Origin: Prevotella sp.
GTDB lineage: Bacteria; Bacteroidota; Bacteroidia; Bacteroidales; Bacteroidaceae
DNA: 8,200 nt
Direction: 5' to 3'
Assembly: GCA_016291915.1 (NCBI GenBank)
Contig: JAEEZP010000203.1
Location: 1 to 8,200 of the forward strand
The position numbers were made by a program, and so were the translations under genes. Shown in pieces: positions 5,447 through 8,200 of the stretch. The notes beneath the pieces were generated by a model. It saw only the letters and a list, made by a program, of their open reading frames with translations. It was not told the DNA's origin and ran no database searches. Each line of letters opens with the position of its first letter. Position 1 is the stretch's first letter.

Positions 5447-6454
5447 TTATTTCGCGTCCATTGCCTGGCAGGCAGTGATAGCCACCAGCTTATAGATATC
5501 ATCCACGGAGCAACCGCGAGACAGGTCGTTGACCGGACGGGCGATACCCTGGAGGATCGGGCCGATAGCCTCGGCATCACCAAGGCGCTGTACGAGCTTA
5601 TAAGCGATGTTACCAACTTCCAGACAGGGGAATACCAGGGTGTTGGCCTTTCCAGCGATGTCACTGCCGGGAGCTTTCTTCGTACCTACTGACGGCACGA
5701 GGGCAGCATCAGCCTGCAGCTCACCGTCGATCTTCAGTGACGGATCGATCTCCTTAGCAAGACGGGTAGCCTCGATGACCTTGTCGCACACCTCATGGGT
5801 AGCACTGCCCTTGGTGGAGAAGCTCAGCATAGCCACACGGGGATCCTCAAAGCCTGCTACACTCTTGGCGGTCTGTGCCGTACATACAGCAATCTGTGCC
5901 AGCTGGTTAGCATCGGGCATAGGGGTGACAGCGACATCACCAACCACTAAGACACCGTTCTCTCCATATTCAGGCTTCTTGGTGATCAGCAGCATAGCAC
6001 CGCTCACGCAGGTAATACCCGGAGAGGTCTTGATAATCTGCAGGGCAGGGCGCAGCGTCTCACCGGTAGTGCTCAGCGCACCGGAGATCTGACCGTCGGC
6101 ATCACCGGTCTTGATGATCATACAACCGAGGTACAAGGGGTTCTTCACCAGTTCACGAGCCTGCTCGATGGTCATACCTTTCTTCTTGCGAAGCTCTGCC
6201 AGCAGGGCAGCATATTCTTCGCTCTTGGGGCAGTTCTCGGGGTCGATGAGGGTGGCTTTACCGATGTTCTTCAAGCCCAGTTTGTCTGCTAAGGCATTCA
6301 CTTCCTGAGGGTTGCCGATAAGGATAATGTCTGCGATGTCATCTCTCAGCACCATGTCGGCAGCTGTCAAGGTGCGCTCCTCTGTTGCTTCGGGGAGCAC
6401 GATACGCTGTTTGTTACTTTTAGCGCGTTCAATAATTTGTTGTACTAAATCCAT
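5447..6454 (-). CDS. pta: Phosphate acetyltransferase
   Basis: A 335-residue short-form phosphotransacetylase that converts acetyl-CoA and phosphate to acetyl phosphate and CoA, feeding AckA. Family signatures are present in order: IVLPEATEERTLTAADM near the N-terminus, GDADGQISGALSTTGETLRPAL, VVGDVAVTPMPDANQLAQIA, LSFSTKGSA, DGELQADAALVP, FPCLEVGNIAYKL, and the C-terminal GIARPVNDLSRGC with the catalytic-region Arg313. It lacks the N-terminal DRTGG domain of E. coli-type Pta and matches the compact form. An in-frame ATG at 6493 exists, but it overlaps the likely -7 box at 6491-6498 and would add 13 non-conserved residues, so the start at 6454 (MDLVQQIIERAKSN) is preferred. First gene of pta-ackA. 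Confidence 0.95.
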   Translation of the reverse strand: MDLVQQIIERAKSNKQRIVLPEATEERTLTAADMVLRDDIADIILIGNPQEVNALADKLGLKNIGKATLIDPENCPKSEEYAALLAELRKKKGMTIEQARELVKNPLYLGCMIIKTGDADGQISGALSTTGETLRPALQIIKTSPGITCVSGAMLLITKKPEYGENGVLVVGDVAVTPMPDANQLAQIAVCTAQTAKSVAGFEDPRVAMLSFSTKGSATHEVCDKVIEATRLAKEIDPSLKIDGELQADAALVPSVGTKKAPGSDIAGKANTLVFPCLEVGNIAYKLVQRLGDAEAIGPILQGIARPVNDLSRGCSVDDIYKLVAITACQAMDAK

Positions 6455-6490
6455 AAGTTTGTAGATCTTTATTGGGTAATATCTAATCTG

Positions 6491-6498
6491 CAAAATTA
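6491..6498 (-). promoter_or_regulatory. Probable -7 box of the pta-ackA promoter
   Basis: The minus strand reads TAATTTTG, matching the TAnnTTTG consensus, in an AT-rich region about 36 bases before the pta ATG. No convincing TTTG is found at the -33 position, so the assignment is moderate. Confidence 0.5.
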
Positions 6499-6541
6499 AT
6501 AAAAATAATCGAATACCTTTCTATAATATGGATATTTTTTA

Positions 6542-6549
6542 TACTTTTG
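6542..6549 (+). promoter_or_regulatory. Probable -7 box of the yitT-like gene
   Basis: TACTTTTG fits TAnnTTTG and is followed by GC as in other promoters of this window. The -33 element is weak (TTTC at 6518-6521). It is divergent from the pta promoter and would give a leader of about 105 bases containing the repeats at 6561-6619. Confidence 0.45.
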
Positions 6550-6560
6550 CATAACTTTAA

Positions 6561-6619
6561 GTGAAGAAGGAAGGGTTTTAGAGTTTAGGGTTCCCGTTAT
6601 CGTTCCCGTTCCCGTTAAA
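6561..6619 (+). repeat. Mixed heptamer/hexamer repeats in the yitT-like leader
   Basis: Begins with GTGAAGA, then AGGAAGG, GTTTTAGA (one base longer), GTTTAGG, and runs into a hexamer array GTTCCC, GTTATC, GTTCCC, GTTCCC, GTTAAA at 6590-6619. As at 3861 and 5357, the first GTGAAGA is preceded by TTTAA. Confidence 0.7.
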
Positions 6620-6660
6620 GATAATAGTGTGGTATTAACCTATCCTATGAGTGAAAATAT

Positions 6661-7557
6661 ATGGCAAACGTAAGAAAGGACAGAGAGTGGCGTGACTACC
6701 TGATCATCACGGTAGCGATGGTGTTAGGCAGTGTGGGCTTGGGCGTTTTCCTCTTGCCCAACCAGATCACGATGGGTGGTGTCGGTGGTATCGCCTCTAT
6801 TCTCTATTGGGGTTTCGGCATCCCAGTGAGTGCATCGTACCTGGTATTGAACATTTTCCTGTTGATCTTCGCCCTGCGTATATTAGGGTGGCGGTTCTGT
6901 GCCAAGACCATCTATGCGGTGATCGTCTTCTCTGTCAGTCTGTCCGTGGTAGAGCGGATGGCTGCCGGCACGGCGCTCCTGAGTGACCAGCCTTTCATGG
7001 CTGTTGTCGTGGGTGCTTTCTTCCTCGGTTGCTCTTCCGGCTTAGGACTGTCGGTGAATGCGAGCACGGGTGGTTCCGATACGGTTGCCGCCATGGTACA
7101 TAAGTATTACGACCTGTCGCTGGGAAATATCATCCTGCTCTGTGACATGGTGATCGTCACGTCCAGTTACCTGGTCTTGCGTGACTGGGAGAAGGTGATC
7201 TACGGTTATGTCCTGCTGTTTATCATGTCGTTGTTCGTGGACAAGGTGGTGAACATGATGCGGCGCTCGGTGCAGTTCTGTATCATCACGGAGAAATACC
7301 ATGAGATGTCACATGCCATCAATGAGCAGGCCCGCCGCGGTTGTACGATCTTCGAAGGGGTGGGGACGCATACGGGAGAGCCTGTCAGGATGCTTTTCGT
7401 GCTGGCCCGACAGAAAGAGTCTTCGATGATCTTCAGTATTATCAACGAGATCGATCCTCATGCCTTTGTGTCACAGAGTGCGGTCATCGGTGTCTATGGT
7501 CTGGGCTTCGATCCTTTCAAGCGGAAAAGGCATAATAAAGTGAAGAGTTTAGAGTGA
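6661..7557 (+). CDS. YitT family membrane protein (DUF161 plus C-terminal DUF2179)
   Basis: A 298-residue inner-membrane protein. About six hydrophobic segments can be placed near residues 13-33, 58-76, 82-100, 111-132, 155-173 and 178-194. Family motifs are NQITMGGVGGIA at 35-46 and NASTGGSDTVAAMV at 133-146. The C-terminal soluble part, about 205-285, is a DUF2179 domain (GCTIFEGVGTHTGE, MIFSIINEIDPHAFVSQSAVIGVYG). Members are widespread and of unproven function, often discussed as transporters. The ATG at 6661 is used because the nearby ATG at 6648 is in another frame and soon stops. It is divergent from pta. The last codons, for about KVKSLE, and the TGA stop lie inside a heptamer repeat array, so the extreme C-terminus appears to have been supplied by the repeat. 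Confidence 0.92.
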   Translation: MANVRKDREWRDYLIITVAMVLGSVGLGVFLLPNQITMGGVGGIASILYWGFGIPVSASYLVLNIFLLIFALRILGWRFCAKTIYAVIVFSVSLSVVERMAAGTALLSDQPFMAVVVGAFFLGCSSGLGLSVNASTGGSDTVAAMVHKYYDLSLGNIILLCDMVIVTSSYLVLRDWEKVIYGYVLLFIMSLFVDKVVNMMRRSVQFCIITEKYHEMSHAINEQARRGCTIFEGVGTHTGEPVRMLFVLARQKESSMIFSIINEIDPHAFVSQSAVIGVYGLGFDPFKRKRHNKVKSLE

Positions 7558-7588
7558 AGAGTGAAGAATTTAGAGTTTAGGGTTTAGA
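7540..7588 (+). repeat. Seven-unit heptamer array overlapping the 3' end of the yitT-like gene
   Basis: Units in exact phase: GTGAAGA, GTTTAGA, GTGAAGA, GTGAAGA, ATTTAGA, GTTTAGG, GTTTAGA. The first 18 bases are coding and contain the TGA stop at 7555-7557. The segment 7538-7571 is identical to 3859-3892. Confidence 0.9.
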
Positions 7589-7591
7589 GTT

Positions 7592-7800
7592 TGCTTATGC
7601 CCCGAAGGGGCGTTAAGATTACAGGCAGGCGGTGGAGCGCAGCGGAACCCCTGCAATGATGCATACAATAATCAAAACCCCGACGGGGTGACAGATATTC
7701 TGCCGTACCTTCGGCACTCAATGAAATGCGAACCTTTTCACAGGGGTTACGCTTCGCTTCACCCCTGCCTATGTTCTATCGCACTTTCAGTGCTCTGGGT
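7592..7800. repeat. REP-like palindrome-rich intergenic element
   Basis: No coding potential is seen. The block contains hairpins GCCCC-GAA-GGGGC (7599-7611), ACCCC-GAC-GGGGT (7677-7689), GCCG/CGGC (7702-7715) and GCACT-TTC-AGTGC (7781-7793). A larger inverted repeat pairs 7622-7654 with about 7740-7772: both arms are versions of CAGGGGTT.CGCT.CGCT.CACC followed by CCTGCCT, with three substitutions and one indel. This architecture resembles extragenic palindromic elements of Bacteroidetes, but no transposase is nearby in the window. Confidence 0.6.
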
Positions 7801-7810
7801 CAACTTCTAT

Positions 7811-7850
7811 GTTATTACTTAAAATATTTATGATTTAACAGATTAATAAC
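7811..7850. promoter_or_regulatory. Inverted repeat upstream of the GH130 gene, possible operator
   Basis: GTTATTA at 7811-7817 and TAATAAC at 7844-7850 are perfect inverted arms 26 bases apart, the second ending three bases before the ATG at 7854. No clear TAnnTTTG box is seen in this AT-rich stretch. It could be a regulator site or chance in AT-rich DNA. Confidence 0.25.
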
Positions 7851-7853
7851 GAT

Positions 7854-8200
7854 ATGAGTGAATTAAAAATTATTGGTCAGTCCTTGAAGACGATGCCGTG
7901 GGAAGAAAGACCGGCGGGGTGTAAGACAGTGCTTTGGCGCTATTCCAAGAATCCTGTGATACCACGTGACTTACTGCCCACCTCCAACAGTATTTTCAAC
8001 AGTGCGGTAGTACCCTTCAAGGATGGTTTTGCCGGTGTGTTCCGTTGTGATGATACGAACCGCCGAATGGTGTTGCATGTAGGTTTCAGTAAAGATGGCG
8101 TGCATTGGGATATCAACGAAGAGCCCTTACGTTTCGTCTGTGAGGACAAGGAGATCGGGGAGTGGGTGTATGGCTATGATCCCCGTGTGTGTTTCATCGA
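7854..8200 (+). CDS. GH130 family mannoside phosphorylase/mannosidase, N-terminal part
   Basis: The first 115 residues of a gene that runs off the right edge. The sequence is characteristic of glycoside hydrolase family 130: PWEERPAGCKTVLWRY at 15-30, NPVIPRDLLPTSNSIFNSAVVPF at 33-55, GVFRCDDTNRRMVLHVGFSKDGVHWDI at 61-87, and GYDPRVCFI at 107-115. Asp109 of GYDPRV corresponds to the catalytic general acid of GH130 enzymes. From memory of family members, this N-terminus most resembles gut Bacteroidetes enzymes that phosphorolyse beta-1,4-mannosides such as mannosyl-N-acetylglucosamine of N-glycans, but the subfamily and substrate cannot be fixed from this fragment. No signal peptide is seen, so it is probably cytoplasmic, as expected for phosphorylases. 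The start ATG follows an AT-rich leader. Confidence 0.9.
   Translation, partial: MSELKIIGQSLKTMPWEERPAGCKTVLWRYSKNPVIPRDLLPTSNSIFNSAVVPFKDGFAGVFRCDDTNRRMVLHVGFSKDGVHWDINEEPLRFVCEDKEIGEWVYGYDPRVCFI

Noticed and set aside
5607..6308. Plus-strand open frames across pta
   Set aside because: They are antisense shadows of pta with no family features.
6455..6493. 13-residue N-terminal extension of Pta
   Set aside because: Its ATG sits within the likely -7 box, and the family N-terminus begins at MDLVQQIIERA.

Overview
The window looks like a chromosomal segment of a gut- or oral-type Bacteroidales bacterium, most likely Prevotella or a close relative. The grounds are Bacteroidetes-style promoters (TTTG, about 19-20 bases, TAnnTTTG), no strong Shine-Dalgarno sequences ahead of most starts, the protein families present, and short intergenic repeats. 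No species can be named from the sequence alone.

Layout from left to right: a helix-turn-helix/cupin regulator (its start is at the window edge) is followed on the same strand by a long acyl-CoA synthetase, a pairing that suggests control of one by the other. A short stretch with a possible gene remnant follows, then a minus-strand tRNA-Ala(GGC) with its own terminator and promoter. Back to back with the tRNA promoter is a good plus-strand promoter driving a small SufT/PaaD-like (DUF59) iron-sulfur assembly protein and an LpxH-type metallophosphoesterase of lipid A synthesis. This unit converges, across a bidirectional terminator, on the minus-strand pta-ackA acetate-production operon. Divergent from pta is a YitT-family membrane protein. 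The right edge holds the first 115 residues of a GH130 mannoside phosphorylase/mannosidase.

The genes are mostly housekeeping or central metabolism: substrate-level ATP from acetyl-CoA (Pta, AckA), acyl-CoA formation, lipid A, Fe-S assembly, and mannoside use. I see no defence system, CRISPR array, phage, transposase or biosynthetic cluster.

The unusual content lies between genes. Nearly every spacer carries a seven-base-phased tandem array built from related units (GTGAAGA, GTTTAGA, GTGTAGA). These arrays abut or overlap stop codons, sit just upstream of the ackA start, and include an exact 34-base direct repeat and a 25-base inverted repeat (24/25 identical) located kilobases apart. Two spacers also hold hairpin-rich, REP-like blocks (about 3925-4060 and 7592-7800). 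These repeats are the best candidates for something undescribed here, but their function is unknown.
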